A stretch of DNA of 64,000 bases, taken from NCBI GenBank assembly GCA_039029355.1, contig JBCCGI010000024.1, positions 38,257 through 102,256 on the forward strand, read 5' to 3'. The first letter of the stretch is position 1. Every line of letters starts with the position of its first letter. A program made the translations under genes and the position numbers. The stretch comes from JBCCGI01 sp039029355 (GTDB lineage Bacteria; Planctomycetota; UBA1135; GCA-002686595). Below the pieces are notes generated by a model that was not told where the DNA came from, did not search any database, and saw only the letters and a program-made list of their open reading frames with translations. Positions 25,507 through 34,260 of the stretch are shown here, one piece after another.

Positions 25507-25512
25507 TAGGGT
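25507..25512 (+). promoter_or_regulatory. candidate -10 box TAGGGT
   Basis: TAGGGT 22 nt upstream of ATG 25535, before the AAAGGAG ribosome-binding site at 25524-25530. It would allow the SRPBCC gene to be expressed independently of the AraC gene. Confidence 0.3.
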
Positions 25513-25534
25513 GGGCCGGCAGCAAAGGAGCCCC

Positions 25535-25975
25535 ATGACCACCGTCACCGTCCAACGCCTCGTCGCCGCACCGGCCGCCCGTGTGTTCGCTGCCGCCTGC
25601 GACATCGCGAGCTTCCCCGAGGCCAACCCCGACGTCCTCAGCATCGAGTTCCTGACCGAGCAGACCGAGGGCGTGGGGACCCGCTTCCGCGAGACCCGCA
25701 CGATGAACGGCAAGCCGTTCGTGACCGAGCTCGAGGTGACCGAGCACGACCCCGAGGCGATGCGCCTGCGCATGGTGTCCGACGTCGGGGGCACGGTCTG
25801 GGACACGGTCTTCCGGGTCGTCGAGGAGGGCGGTGGCGCGCGGATCGAGGCGAGCATGGACTGCCGCGCGCACAAGCTGATGTCGAAGCTGCTCAACCCG
25901 CTGATGAAGCCGCTCTTTCGGCGCGGGATGGAGAAGCACATGGACGGCTTCCAGCGCTACTGCGAGGGGCGCTGA
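25535..25975 (+). CDS. SRPBCC (START/polyketide-cyclase-like) family protein
   Basis: 146 residues from ATG 25535 with AAAGGAG 4 nt upstream; an upstream GTG eight codons earlier lacks a ribosome-binding site. The N-terminal VQRLVAAPAARVFAAACDIA, an FPEANPDV segment and later TRFRETRTMNGKPF fit the SRPBCC fold of lipid/coenzyme-Q or polyketide-binding proteins, with a long C-terminal helix (KLLNPLMKPLFRRGMEKHMD). Cytoplasmic and probably binds a hydrophobic ligand. Adjacent to an AraC/GyrI regulator, which suggests the two respond to the same compound (inference). Confidence 0.83.
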   Translation: MTTVTVQRLVAAPAARVFAAACDIASFPEANPDVLSIEFLTEQTEGVGTRFRETRTMNGKPFVTELEVTEHDPEAMRLRMVSDVGGTVWDTVFRVVEEGGGARIEASMDCRAHKLMSKLLNPLMKPLFRRGMEKHMDGFQRYCEGR

Positions 25976-26104
25976 GCCCGGGCCGGGCCGCGGCGGAGAA
26001 GGAGCTCGTTGGCGGCTCGCGACGGGCGCCGACGTTTGTCAGGGTAGGGCCGCCGACGCCCTCCCGTCGCCCCTTCCCCTCGGTCTACATCTCAGGACTC
26101 TCGC

Positions 26105-27757
26105 ATGACCTTCCCTTCCCTCCGAGGCGCCGCTGCGGCGCTCATGCTGGGCTCGTTTAGCGCCGTCGCGGCCCAGCAGCAGCTCGCCAAGTTCGTTCCC
26201 ACCGAGGTCGCCCCCGGCGACGGCTTTGGCGGCTCGGTAGCCGTCCAGGTGCCGTACCTGGTCATGGGCGCGCCCTTCGCGAACGCCGGCCCCAATCAGG
26301 ACGCCGGGGCCGTCTTTGTCTTCGAGCAGGGCGTGTTCGATCTCTGGTTCCTGGACGACATCCTCACCGCCTCCAACGGGCAGCCGTTCGACCACCTAGG
26401 CGAGTCGGTCGCCATCGACGGCAGCATCCTGGTGGCCGGAGCTCCGGACACGGCCACCGGTGGAGCGGTCTACATCTACACCCTCTCGGGCGGCAGCTGG
26501 ACCGAGATCCAGGTGCTGGAGCCGACCGACCATCCCCAGGCCAGCGACAACTTCGGCGAGTCGGTGGCGGTCAGCGGCGGGCGGCTGATCGGCGGCGACC
26601 CGGGCGACGACGAAACCGCCTCGGCCGCGGGGGCGGCCTACGTCTTCGCGCAGGGGATCTTCGGGATCTGGTTCGAGGAGGCCAAGCTCCTGGCGAGCGA
26701 CGGCACGTCCTTCGACGACTTCGGCGCGTCGGTCGCGATCTCCGGCGATCAGGCGTTGGTCGGGGCGCCCTCGGTCACCGACGCGTTCTTCAACCAGGGC
26801 GCGGCGTATCGCTATACGCGCACCGACGCCACCGGCTGGACGGAGTCCCAGCGGCTGGTCGCGAGCGACCCCAACGGGGTGGCCGAGTTCGGCGCGTCGG
26901 TGGCGCTCTCGGGCACCAACCGCGCGATCATCGGCGCTCCGGGCGACGACGAAGCGGGACCGTCCGCCGGCGCCGCTTACATCTTCGAGCCGGGCGTCTT
27001 CATCTTCTCCTGGGTCCAGGTCTCCAAGCTGATGGCGGCGGACGGCGGCGCGGGCGACAACTTCGGCACGTCGGTCGGGATCGACGGCGACCGGGCGGTC
27101 GTGGGCTCGCCCGAGTGGGACGCGCCCGGGGGCTTTGGCTCCGGCTCGGCCTATCTCTTCGAGCGCGTCGGCTCGAGCTGGTCGCCGACGTGTCACCTGC
27201 TCCGCGCGGACCCGGCGAACTTCGACGGCATCGGCGGCGCGGTGGCGGTCGAAGGCGACCTGGCGCTGGTCGCGGGGCGCTTCGCCGGCCCCGGCGGCGA
27301 GACGTACCTCTTCGACGCCGACCCGGCGCCCGACTTCTATGGCTGCAGCGACAACCCCGCGGGTAGCCTGGTCGAGGTGTCCGGCGCGCCCGAGGTCGGC
27401 GGCACGTGGACGCTGGGCGTCGACAACCCGCTCGGCACCCAGGCCCCCGGCTCGATCGCGTACGTCCGCATCACCGAGGGCGCCGACCCGAACTACCCCT
27501 GCGGCACGCCGATCCCCGGCTGGGGCATGGGCGGCCCGGGCACGACCGGCTCGATCCTGGTGGACATCAGCGGCCCGGAGATCCTCTCGGGTCCGTCGAT
27601 CTGGGACGGCATGAACCCCGCGCCGGTGGACTTCGTGTTCCCCAGCGCCACCTTCGGAGGTCGGACCTTCTTCTTCCAAGGCATCCTGATCGACCCGAGC
27701 TTCTCGCCGGTGCCGCTCGGGCTGACGCAGGCGGTCGTGGCCTGCATCGCGCCGTAG
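26105..27757 (+). CDS. exported integrin-type FG-GAP protein with module B (550 aa)
   Basis: ATG 26105, signal peptide MTFPSLRGAAAALMLGSFSA (cleavage near VAAQ). Residues ~30-410 have about seven repeats of the integrin alpha FG-GAP type (DNFGESVAVSGGRLIGG, DDFGASVAISGDQALVG, AEFGASVALSGTNRAIIG, DNFGTSVGIDGDRAVVG), each followed by an AYxFxxG strand; this predicts a seven-bladed propeller. From ~415 a terminal module of type B begins (YGCSDNPAGSL, then WTLGVDNPLGTQ and PCGTPIPGWGMGGPG), shared with the cupredoxin protein at 48680-49501. Secreted or surface protein; no enzyme motif. Confidence 0.87.
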   Translation: MTFPSLRGAAAALMLGSFSAVAAQQQLAKFVPTEVAPGDGFGGSVAVQVPYLVMGAPFANAGPNQDAGAVFVFEQGVFDLWFLDDILTASNGQPFDHLGESVAIDGSILVAGAPDTATGGAVYIYTLSGGSWTEIQVLEPTDHPQASDNFGESVAVSGGRLIGGDPGDDETASAAGAAYVFAQGIFGIWFEEAKLLASDGTSFDDFGASVAISGDQALVGAPSVTDAFFNQGAAYRYTRTDATGWTESQRLVASDPNGVAEFGASVALSGTNRAIIGAPGDDEAGPSAGAAYIFEPGVFIFSWVQVSKLMAADGGAGDNFGTSVGIDGDRAVVGSPEWDAPGGFGSGSAYLFERVGSSWSPTCHLLRADPANFDGIGGAVAVEGDLALVAGRFAGPGGETYLFDADPAPDFYGCSDNPAGSLVEVSGAPEVGGTWTLGVDNPLGTQAPGSIAYVRITEGADPNYPCGTPIPGWGMGGPGTTGSILVDISGPEILSGPSIWDGMNPAPVDFVFPSATFGGRTFFFQGILIDPSFSPVPLGLTQAVVACIAP

Positions 27758-27780
27758 GCAGCGGCGTCCGCGCGAGCGGG

Positions 27781-27786
27781 TAGGAT
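27781..27786 (+). promoter_or_regulatory. candidate -10 box TAGGAT
   Basis: TAGGAT 63 nt upstream of ATG 27850. The predicted start would place the 27791-27814 stem-loop at the very 5' end of the transcript. Confidence 0.3.
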
Positions 27787-27790
27787 GTCA

Positions 27791-27814
27791 AGGCCGGGCG
27801 CTCGCGCCCGGCCT
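27791..27814. terminator. perfect 10-bp hairpin with CTCG loop
   Basis: Perfect 10-bp stem and a 4-nt CTCG loop, 34 nt after the stop of the FG-GAP gene and without a T-run. It can be a terminator for that gene or a 5' stem-loop of the following transcript. Confidence 0.45.
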
Positions 27815-27849
27815 CCCACCGACCCCTTGCGAAGGAAGGCTGAACACCC

Positions 27850-28119
27850 ATGAGCAGCGACCCGGATCCGAGCGAGATCGACCTCTCCGCGGCGCATTCC
27901 TCGATCGACGCAGCGATGCGGCAGGCGCAGGCCAACGTGGAAGCGGTGCAGCGGGACGCGTCGAAGCACCTGGCGGAAGCGATGGGGACGACCGATCCGA
28001 GCTCGCTTGCGGACGCCGCCTCGGCGAGCGCCTCGGCGCGTCAGACCCTGGCCGAGCAGCAGCTCGCCCAAGTGCGGCGGCTGCTCGACGAGGGCGTCGA
28101 TCGGCCCGAAGAGACCTGA
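27850..28119 (+). CDS. small Ala/Gln-rich, probably coiled-coil protein (89 aa)
   Basis: ATG 27850 with an AAGGAAGG tract about 12 nt upstream. 89 residues, no signal peptide, acidic N-terminus (MSSDPDPSEIDLS) followed by Ala/Gln/Glu/Arg heptad-like sequence (AMRQAQANVEAVQRDASKHL, later ARQTLAEQQLAQVRRLLDEG) predicted to be mostly helical. No family recognised. Cytosolic. Its coding character is supported by the ribosome-binding site, candidate promoter and low-GC third-position exceptions being few, but no homologue is known to me. Confidence 0.62.
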   Translation: MSSDPDPSEIDLSAAHSSIDAAMRQAQANVEAVQRDASKHLAEAMGTTDPSSLADAASASASARQTLAEQQLAQVRRLLDEGVDRPEET

Positions 28120-28187
28120 GGAGGCCGGCGAAGCCCGGCAAACGCGGGGCGGACCGGAGCGGGAGCCACCGGCCTCGCGCCGCGGGG

Positions 28188-28193
28188 TATGCT
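28188..28193 (+). promoter_or_regulatory. candidate -10 box TATGCT
   Basis: TATGCT in GGGGTATGCTGG, 43 nt upstream of ATG 28237. Confidence 0.35.
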
Positions 28194-28236
28194 GGAGGGG
28201 CCTCCCGTCCAACCTCCCGCTCGGAAAGGACGCCCC

Positions 28237-29475
28237 ATGTCGAACCGCATCGCGCGCTTCGCTCTGCCTGTCGCCTCGCTCGCTTCGCTCGCAACGCTCG
28301 CCTCGAGCCAAGAGGTCCACGTCGTCGACGACTCCGGCGGCCCCGGCGTGGACTTCACCACCCTGACCGACGCGGTCGCCGCCGCCCAGGACGGCGACGT
28401 CGTCCTGGTCAAGAGCGGGAGCTACGCCGAGGACGTGACCGTCGACGGCAAGTCGCTGGTCGTCACTGCCGACGCCGGCGCCAACGTGAGCTACACCGGA
28501 CGCTTCGTGGTCCAGGGCCTCGCCGCGGGGCAGGCCTTCCTCTGGAGCGACTTCCAGGTCAAGCCGCCTTCGGGGACCTTCTTCGGCGCGCTCGACGTCG
28601 TGTCCTGCGACGGGCCGGTCTGGGTCGACGGCGTCGACTTCTCGGCGCCGGACCTGCAGATCGTCGGCTACATGACGCAGGTTCAGGCGAGCGGCCCGGT
28701 GATCTTCACCGACTGCACCGTCGCGGGCGGCACGACGCCGGCGCCGAGCAGCAACCCCGGGCTACGCGCGATCGACTCGGAGGTGTACCTCTACCACACC
28801 TCGTTGACCGGCGGCGCCGGGTACGGCGGCCTCGGAGGGCCGTTCGACGGCGGCGCGGGAGTCGAGCTGAACGGCGGGTCGCTGTTCGCACTCGGCGGCA
28901 CGATCGCGGGCGGAACCGGCACGCCGATCGGCAGCCCGTTTGGCTGCACCGGCACGAGCGGCGGCGGCGGCGTCGGGCTCGTGCTCTCCGGCGCCGCGCC
29001 GGCCGCGGACCTCTACGGGACGGCGCTCGTCGGCGGTGCTCCGGGAGCGCTGCTGGGCTCGGGCGCCTGTGTCGAGGGGCCGGACGGAGCGCCCTTCGAC
29101 GTCGAGTCGGGCACGCTCAGCGAGCAGGCCTGGTCGACGCCGATCTTCGCGGTCGACTCGCCGGTGCGCTCCGGCCAGCCGGTTGGCGTGAGCCTGTCGG
29201 GCGAGCCGAACTCGCTGGCATGGCTCGCGTTCTCGACCTCGCCCGCGGTGCTGCCGGTCGCCGGAGCGGTCGGGCCGCTCGTCGTCGGCGCGCCCGCGAT
29301 CTTCGGCGTGGGGAGCCTGGGCCCGGACGGGCAGCTCGCGCTGCAGGTGCCGACCTTCGTGCCGCCTGGCTTCGAGGGCCTGCTGTACGCCTCGCAGGCG
29401 CTCTTCGTCGATCCGCTCGGCGGGGCGACCCTCAGCGCGCCGGCGCCGGTGGTCGAATTGGACGCGGCGTTCTAG
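28237..29475 (+). CDS. exported beta-helix protein (412 aa)
   Basis: ATG 28237 with GGAAAGGA upstream; signal peptide MSNRIARFALPVASLASLAT. After it comes VVDDSGGPGVDFTTLTDAVA and GDVVLVKSG, the entry signature of right-handed parallel beta-helix (pectin-lyase-like) proteins, identical in style to the two paralogues at 57087-59811. The central part is Gly-rich with short repeats. The last ~110 residues (from VDSPVRSGQPVGVSLSG) are a module C domain. No polysaccharide-lyase catalytic residues can be assigned by eye. Its stop codon shares CTAG with that of the convergent kinase gene (4-nt tail-to-tail overlap). Confidence 0.82.
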   Translation: MSNRIARFALPVASLASLATLASSQEVHVVDDSGGPGVDFTTLTDAVAAAQDGDVVLVKSGSYAEDVTVDGKSLVVTADAGANVSYTGRFVVQGLAAGQAFLWSDFQVKPPSGTFFGALDVVSCDGPVWVDGVDFSAPDLQIVGYMTQVQASGPVIFTDCTVAGGTTPAPSSNPGLRAIDSEVYLYHTSLTGGAGYGGLGGPFDGGAGVELNGGSLFALGGTIAGGTGTPIGSPFGCTGTSGGGGVGLVLSGAAPAADLYGTALVGGAPGALLGSGACVEGPDGAPFDVESGTLSEQAWSTPIFAVDSPVRSGQPVGVSLSGEPNSLAWLAFSTSPAVLPVAGAVGPLVVGAPAIFGVGSLGPDGQLALQVPTFVPPGFEGLLYASQALFVDPLGGATLSAPAPVVELDAAF

Positions 29476-31022
29476 GCCAGGGGGCCGCGCAGCTCGGCCT
29501 CCAGGCCGCCGTGCTCGGAGCGGCGGAGCAGGAGCTCGCCGCCGTGGCGGCGGGCCACCTCGCGCGCGATGTGGAGCCCGAGTCCCTGGCCCTCGGGATG
29601 GCGGCTGCGGGCCTCGTGGCCGCGCGCCGCGCGTTGGGTCAGCCGCCGCATCAGCTCGGGCTCGATGCCGGGCCCGTCGTCGATCACGCGCAGCGACCAG
29701 TCCGCGCTGTCCGCGGCGAGCAGCACGGCGACGTGGCCGCCCGCCACGCCGTAACGCACCGCGTTGTGGACCAGGTTGCTGGCCGCCTGCTCGAGCAGCG
29801 TGAGGTCGCCGGCGGCGCGCAGCGCGAGCTCGGGGACGGCGTGGTTGAGCTCGATGCCCTTCTGGCGCCCGATCGGCGCGTGGCGCGCCACCACGCGCTC
29901 GACCAGCGGGTTGAGCTCGACGGGATCGCGCTCGAGCTCGTGCTCCTGCGCCTCCAGCTTGGCCGACGCCGCCAGGTTGCGGAGCAGCGAGGTCATGTAC
30001 TGCACCTCGGCCATCGCGTCGTGGAGCAGCGCCGGATCCGGCGCGCCCTCGCTGTCGCGCAGCGCCGCGAGGTGCCCCTGCAGCACGGTCATCGGGATCA
30101 TCACGTCGTGCGTCGTGTTGGCGACGAAGGAGCGGAGCGTCTCCTCGCGCTCCTCGACGGCGCGGAACTGGCGCCGGACCTCGGCCCCGGCTTCGTTGAA
30201 CTCGCGCGCGAGCTGCGCGAGCTCGTCGTTGCCGGCCACGGTCACCGAGGTGGCGTAGCCGTCGTGCGCCGCGCGGCGCACCTCGCCCTGAAGGCGCCGA
30301 ACGCGGGCCACGATCGGGCCGGCGGCGACGCACGCGACGAGCGCGAGCGCCAGCGCCTGGGCTGCGGCCGCGAGCAGCTGGTTCGGGGTGAGCCACCCCG
30401 GGCCCTCGCCGCGGCGGGTCGCGACGACGAAGACGCAGGGCCCTTCGTCCCACGCCATGCGCGCGGCCACGCGGATGCCGCGGCGGTCGCCGTCGACGAG
30501 GCGTTGGTCGGCGCGGTCGGCGCCGGCCAACAGCTCGTCCTTGAGCTCGCCCGGGAAGGGCGGTGCGGCCGGGTTCGCGGACCGGAAGTCGGGAGCGTAG
30601 GCGAAGAGGTCGATCGGCGGGCCGCCGCGCCCGGGCGAAGCCGGACCCGGGCCGCGCGGCGCGCCGTCCGTGCGCGGCCCGCGCTCTTCCCGGCCGCCGG
30701 GCTTGCGCCGATCGGGCTCGCCGCGCGTGGGAGGTCCGCCTCTTCCGCCGCTCTCGGGGCCCTCGCGTGGGCCGTCGGCGCGGCGGGGGCGGGGGGGCGC
30801 GGGGAAGGTCTCGGGCGACTCCTCGCAGGCCCACCGGCCGTCCTCCATGCGGCCGAGGATGAAGCGGTGCAGCGACTCGACCTCGGCGCGGTACTCGAGC
30901 GAGCGCCGCGCCCAGAGGAGCACGACGAGCACCGGAACCGCGACCGCGGTCACGGCGAGCAGGAGCTTGACGCGCAGGCTCAGTCCGCCGCCCCCCGATC
31001 GAAGCGATAGCCAACGCCCCAC
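29472..31022 (-). CDS. sensor histidine kinase
   Basis: About 516 residues if started at GTG 31022, which overlaps the response-regulator gene by 43 nt; a CTG overlapping the regulator's TGA (CTGA) is another possibility. Two membrane segments (about 19-40 and 215-235) flank an extracytoplasmic loop. HAMP-like region, then HisKA with phosphoacceptor His in ANTTHDVMIPMTVLQGH, N box ASNLVHNAVRYG, G1 DDGPGIEP and G2 GQGLGLHIA, so a complete kinase. It autophosphorylates and passes phosphate to the neighbouring OmpR-type regulator. Odd: the sensor loop has a ~60-residue Pro/Gly/Arg-rich low-complexity stretch at about 65-125. Signal unknown. Confidence 0.9.
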   Translation of the reverse strand: MGRWLSLRSGGGGLSLRVKLLLAVTAVAVPVLVVLLWARRSLEYRAEVESLHRFILGRMEDGRWACEESPETFPAPPRPRRADGPREGPESGGRGGPPTRGEPDRRKPGGREERGPRTDGAPRGPGPASPGRGGPPIDLFAYAPDFRSANPAAPPFPGELKDELLAGADRADQRLVDGDRRGIRVAARMAWDEGPCVFVVATRRGEGPGWLTPNQLLAAAAQALALALVACVAAGPIVARVRRLQGEVRRAAHDGYATSVTVAGNDELAQLAREFNEAGAEVRRQFRAVEEREETLRSFVANTTHDVMIPMTVLQGHLAALRDSEGAPDPALLHDAMAEVQYMTSLLRNLAASAKLEAQEHELERDPVELNPLVERVVARHAPIGRQKGIELNHAVPELALRAAGDLTLLEQAASNLVHNAVRYGVAGGHVAVLLAADSADWSLRVIDDGPGIEPELMRRLTQRAARGHEARSRHPEGQGLGLHIAREVARRHGGELLLRRSEHGGLEAELRGPLA

Positions 31023-31657
31023 ACGGTCGCGACGCAGCCCGCATACGGGCCGAGCTTCTTGCGCAGCCGCGAGATGTGAACGTCGAGGGTCCGCTCGGTG
31101 CCTTCGCGCGCGGGGTCGAGGACCGACTCGGCCAGGTCCGCCCGCGCCAGCGCCGAGCCGCTCCGCCGCGCGAGCGCGGCCAAGAGGTCGAACTCCACCC
31201 GCGTCAGCTCGGCCTCGAGACCGTCGACGGTCAGCCGGCGCGCGTCGAGCTCGAGCAGCAGCCCGCCCACCTGGATGCGCCCCTCCTGCACCGCGTTGGG
31301 GCGCCGGATCCGGGCCTGCACCCGCGCGACGAGCTCCTCGGGCCAGAAGGGCTTGGTGAGGTAGTCGTCGCCGCCGAGCTGCAGCGCCCGCACCTTCACG
31401 CGCGTGTCGTCCTGCGCGCTCAGGACCAGCACCGGTACGTCCGAGCTCGCGCGCAGGTGCTTGAGCACGTCGAGGCCGTAGGTCCCCGGGAGCATCAGGT
31501 CCAGGATCCACAGGTCGTACCGGGCGGGGTCGAGGCCCAGGGCCTCGCTCCCGTCCCGGATCCAGTCCGCCTCGTAGCCCGCATCGCGCAGGTGTCCGAG
31601 CACCTGGCTCCCCAGGCTCTCGTCGTCTTCGACCAGCAACACCCTCGACTTCGCCAT
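30980..31657 (-). CDS. OmpR/PhoB-family response regulator
   Basis: 225 residues. Receiver domain 1-120 with acidic pair in VLLVEDDESLG, phospho-acceptor Asp in WILDLMLPG, conserved Ser in LSAQDD and Lys in YLTKPF. C-terminal winged helix (~130-225) with ERTLDVHISRLRKKLG and the closing GVGYRF, typical of OmpR/PhoB. First gene of a two-gene unit with the histidine kinase, whose start overlaps its end. Likely controls envelope genes; targets unknown. Start ATG 31657 has GAGAGG 5 nt upstream and a TATGCT hexamer 14 nt upstream. Confidence 0.94.
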   Translation of the reverse strand: MAKSRVLLVEDDESLGSQVLGHLRDAGYEADWIRDGSEALGLDPARYDLWILDLMLPGTYGLDVLKHLRASSDVPVLVLSAQDDTRVKVRALQLGGDDYLTKPFWPEELVARVQARIRRPNAVQEGRIQVGGLLLELDARRLTVDGLEAELTRVEFDLLAALARRSGSALARADLAESVLDPAREGTERTLDVHISRLRKKLGPYAGCVATVWGVGYRFDRGAAD

Positions 31658-31671
31658 CGCCTCTCGCGGAT

Positions 31672-31677
31672 AGCATA
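31672..31677 (-). promoter_or_regulatory. candidate -10 box TATGCT of the two-component operon
   Basis: TATGCT on the minus strand, 14 nt before ATG 31657; predicted leader of about 8 nt. Confidence 0.4.
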
Positions 31678-31712
31678 GCCCGCGGGGGAGGGCGACACGC
31701 CTCGGGCGCCCG

Positions 31713-34208
31713 CTAGTCGAACTTCACCTTGCCGGGATTGGTCACGGTCTCGGGCGAGGTCAGCACCTGGGCCTGGAAGTACTGGAACGTCCCCGAGAGC
31801 GCGGGGTCGCTGTCCAGCGTGATGCGGTGCTCCGCGCTGCCGTCGGCGCTGAAGACGCCGCTCGCGATGATCGAGGCGGTCGACGGGTCGACGTAGAGCG
31901 TCTCGCCGCCCGGCAGCGTGATGTCGGCGGGATCGGGGCCGGACCACACCTCGTACGCCTCGCCGGGCGGCCCGGACAGCCCGACCAGGAGGTCGGCCCC
32001 CGGCGCCGCGCGGCCGAACAGGAACAGGCGCGGCTCGCCGCCGAAGGCGGGGCGGCTGTCGAAGGCGCTGACCCGGAAGTCGTCGATGCCGGCCTCGAAC
32101 AGGCTGTACGGCCAGTCGTCGCTCGCGAGGATGCGGAACTCGACCTGGTCGTGCGGCACGATGTAGTCGGTCAGGCGGTAGGTGCGCTCGATCCACTCGC
32201 CCGCGTCGTCGGCGCCCAGCTGCTCGACGGTGGTCCACAGCCCGTCCGCGTCGACGACGTACAGCTCGAGTCCGTCGAGGGGGCCCGTCCCGTCGTACCG
32301 CAGCCAGTACCGCACGGTCAGGTAGGGCTCGTCGATCCACGACAGGTCCATCGGAGGCGTGCGCAGCGTGTGGGCGCCGTTGAGCTCATCCAGGCTCGTG
32401 GTCGCGGCGCCGTTGCCGGTCACGAAGCACACGGCCGCCGGGTCCGGCGACGCGTCGTAGGGCGGGTTGGCCCACTGGCCGGCGGAGACGGTGCCGATGG
32501 GAACCTCGCGCACCCACTCCCCCTTGGAGCCGTAGTCCCACCAGCCGAGCTCGAGCTCCCACCCGAGGTCGGTCTCGACGTCGTCGAGGATCAGCTGGAT
32601 CGGCCGGCCGACGATCAGCTCCATCGGGATGACGCCGATCGCCGCGCCACCGCTCCACACCAGGTCGAACGACAGCAGCGTGCCGTGCGGGACCGACTCG
32701 TCGATCTTGAACGAGATCGGATGGTTGACGAGGTCCGATGACGAGCCATTGGGGACGCTCATCACCGTGGCCGTCGCGACCACCGGCGTCACGCCGGCGG
32801 GCAGCGGCCCGAACGACGCCGTCAGCGGTCCCTCGAACACGAACGGCCCGCCGTTCTTCACGGCCACGCCGAAGCCGATCACCTCGCCCGGGTCGTAGAA
32901 GTCGTCGGGCGTCGTCTGGCTGATCTGCACCGGTCCGTCCTGGTCGAGGAACGGGCCGGCGATCTCCGCGATGCGCTTGAAGCCGCTGGCGTACTCCTCG
33001 CAGAGCGGCACGATGCGGTTGGTGGGCGGCCAGAAGAAGTCGCCGAACTCGCCGATCTCACACAGCCATCCGAAAGCGCCGAGCTCGGCGTGGTCGTAGT
33101 CGTTGGTCACTCCGTTGCCCAGGTAGAGCCCGTCCTCGAAGGAGTCGATCCAGCCGGTGTCGACGTGCGCCTGCATCGTCTGGAAGTACTGCGTCGCGTT
33201 CTCCACCGGCGTCGACGTGTGGCCCCACGGGTGCAGCCACAGGTCGCCGTAGGAGTGCGCGCTCATGGTCGAGCGGAACTCGCGGCCCTCGAAGAAGTGG
33301 AGCATCACGCTCACCTCCGGCTCGCTGGCCGGCGCGGTGCCGCGATAGTCGTTGTGCGCGGGCGTCGGCGACGAGCCGACGTCGTCGATGCCCCACTGGT
33401 AGGGGTAGTTGCGGTTCAGGTCGACGCCGATGCTGCCGTCGGCGTTCGGCCGCCGGTTCTTGCGCCACAGCCCGCCGCCGGCCGGGTTGGACACCTCGTT
33501 GTGGCGGTAGCCGTCGGGGTTCACGACGGGGATGAACCACACCTCGCGCTCCTCGACCAGCGTGTTGACCTCGGGGTCGACGCCGTAGTCCTCGACCAGG
33601 GCGAGCAGCATGTAGAGCAGCATCTGCATGCTCATCGGCTCGCGTGCGTGATGCAGTGCGTCGTAGCGGACCTCGGGCTCGTCCTCGTCGACGTCCGGGT
33701 TGTCGGAGACCTTCAGCGCCCAGATCGGCCGGCCCTCGTACGAGTAGCCGAGCACCTGCTTGGGCGTCGTGATGGTCGGGTAGGCCGCGTGGATCTGGTC
33801 GAGCACCGCTCCGATCTCGGCCAGCGTGTAGTACCCGCCCATCGAGCCGTCCGCGAAGGGGGGCGACAGCCACGCGCCGCGTCCGGTGCTGACGGTCTTC
33901 TTGGCCTCGCGGTGGGCCGCGGTCAGCCGGCGGGCGAGGTGCCCCTCGATGTCGGGCGTCAGCAGCTCGTGGGGGAGCGACAGCGCCTCGATCCGGGCGC
34001 GGTCGGCGGGGCCGGCGATCACGTGGAAGGCGTCGCCGGCGTCGCCGTGCTCGGCGACGTCGAAGCCGAGGCGGCGCAGGTCCGATGCCGAGAGGCCGGA
34101 CTCGGCGACGTCGAGGCGCAGGAGGTCGAGGCGTGCGGGCGCCGCGGTCGCCTCCTGGGGCGCTAGGGGGGGGAGGGAGAGGAGGAGAGAAGCGAGGGAG
34201 AGGTGCAT
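31713..34208 (-). CDS. exported M14-family zinc carboxypeptidase (831 aa)
   Basis: Start ATG 34208 gives signal peptide MHLSLASLLLSLPPLAPQEA; the much longer open frame upstream is a shadow of the kinase gene. A pro-region (~20-130) with a LRRLGFDV-type element is followed by the M14 catalytic domain: YYTLAEIGAVLDQIHAAYP, zinc ligands His-x-x-Glu in LHHAREPMSMQ (about 183-187), VNPDGYRHNE, a DLNRNYPYQW substrate-binding Arg motif, third ligand His in SAHSYGDLWLHPWG, and the catalytic Glu in CEIGEFGDFFWPP. A complete active site. Past ~420 come CARDB-like and jelly-roll domains and a terminal module ending NPGKVKFD. It removes C-terminal amino acids from peptides outside the cell. It follows the kinase gene by 52 nt on the same strand. 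Confidence 0.92.
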   Translation of the reverse strand: MHLSLASLLLSLPPLAPQEATAAPARLDLLRLDVAESGLSASDLRRLGFDVAEHGDAGDAFHVIAGPADRARIEALSLPHELLTPDIEGHLARRLTAAHREAKKTVSTGRGAWLSPPFADGSMGGYYTLAEIGAVLDQIHAAYPTITTPKQVLGYSYEGRPIWALKVSDNPDVDEDEPEVRYDALHHAREPMSMQMLLYMLLALVEDYGVDPEVNTLVEEREVWFIPVVNPDGYRHNEVSNPAGGGLWRKNRRPNADGSIGVDLNRNYPYQWGIDDVGSSPTPAHNDYRGTAPASEPEVSVMLHFFEGREFRSTMSAHSYGDLWLHPWGHTSTPVENATQYFQTMQAHVDTGWIDSFEDGLYLGNGVTNDYDHAELGAFGWLCEIGEFGDFFWPPTNRIVPLCEEYASGFKRIAEIAGPFLDQDGPVQISQTTPDDFYDPGEVIGFGVAVKNGGPFVFEGPLTASFGPLPAGVTPVVATATVMSVPNGSSSDLVNHPISFKIDESVPHGTLLSFDLVWSGGAAIGVIPMELIVGRPIQLILDDVETDLGWELELGWWDYGSKGEWVREVPIGTVSAGQWANPPYDASPDPAAVCFVTGNGAATTSLDELNGAHTLRTPPMDLSWIDEPYLTVRYWLRYDGTGPLDGLELYVVDADGLWTTVEQLGADDAGEWIERTYRLTDYIVPHDQVEFRILASDDWPYSLFEAGIDDFRVSAFDSRPAFGGEPRLFLFGRAAPGADLLVGLSGPPGEAYEVWSGPDPADITLPGGETLYVDPSTASIIASGVFSADGSAEHRITLDSDPALSGTFQYFQAQVLTSPETVTNPGKVKFD

Positions 34209-34260
34209 GGGGCCCCTGCGGGCCCGCGCGCGCCGTTCTTGGAGCGACTTGGGAAAAACC

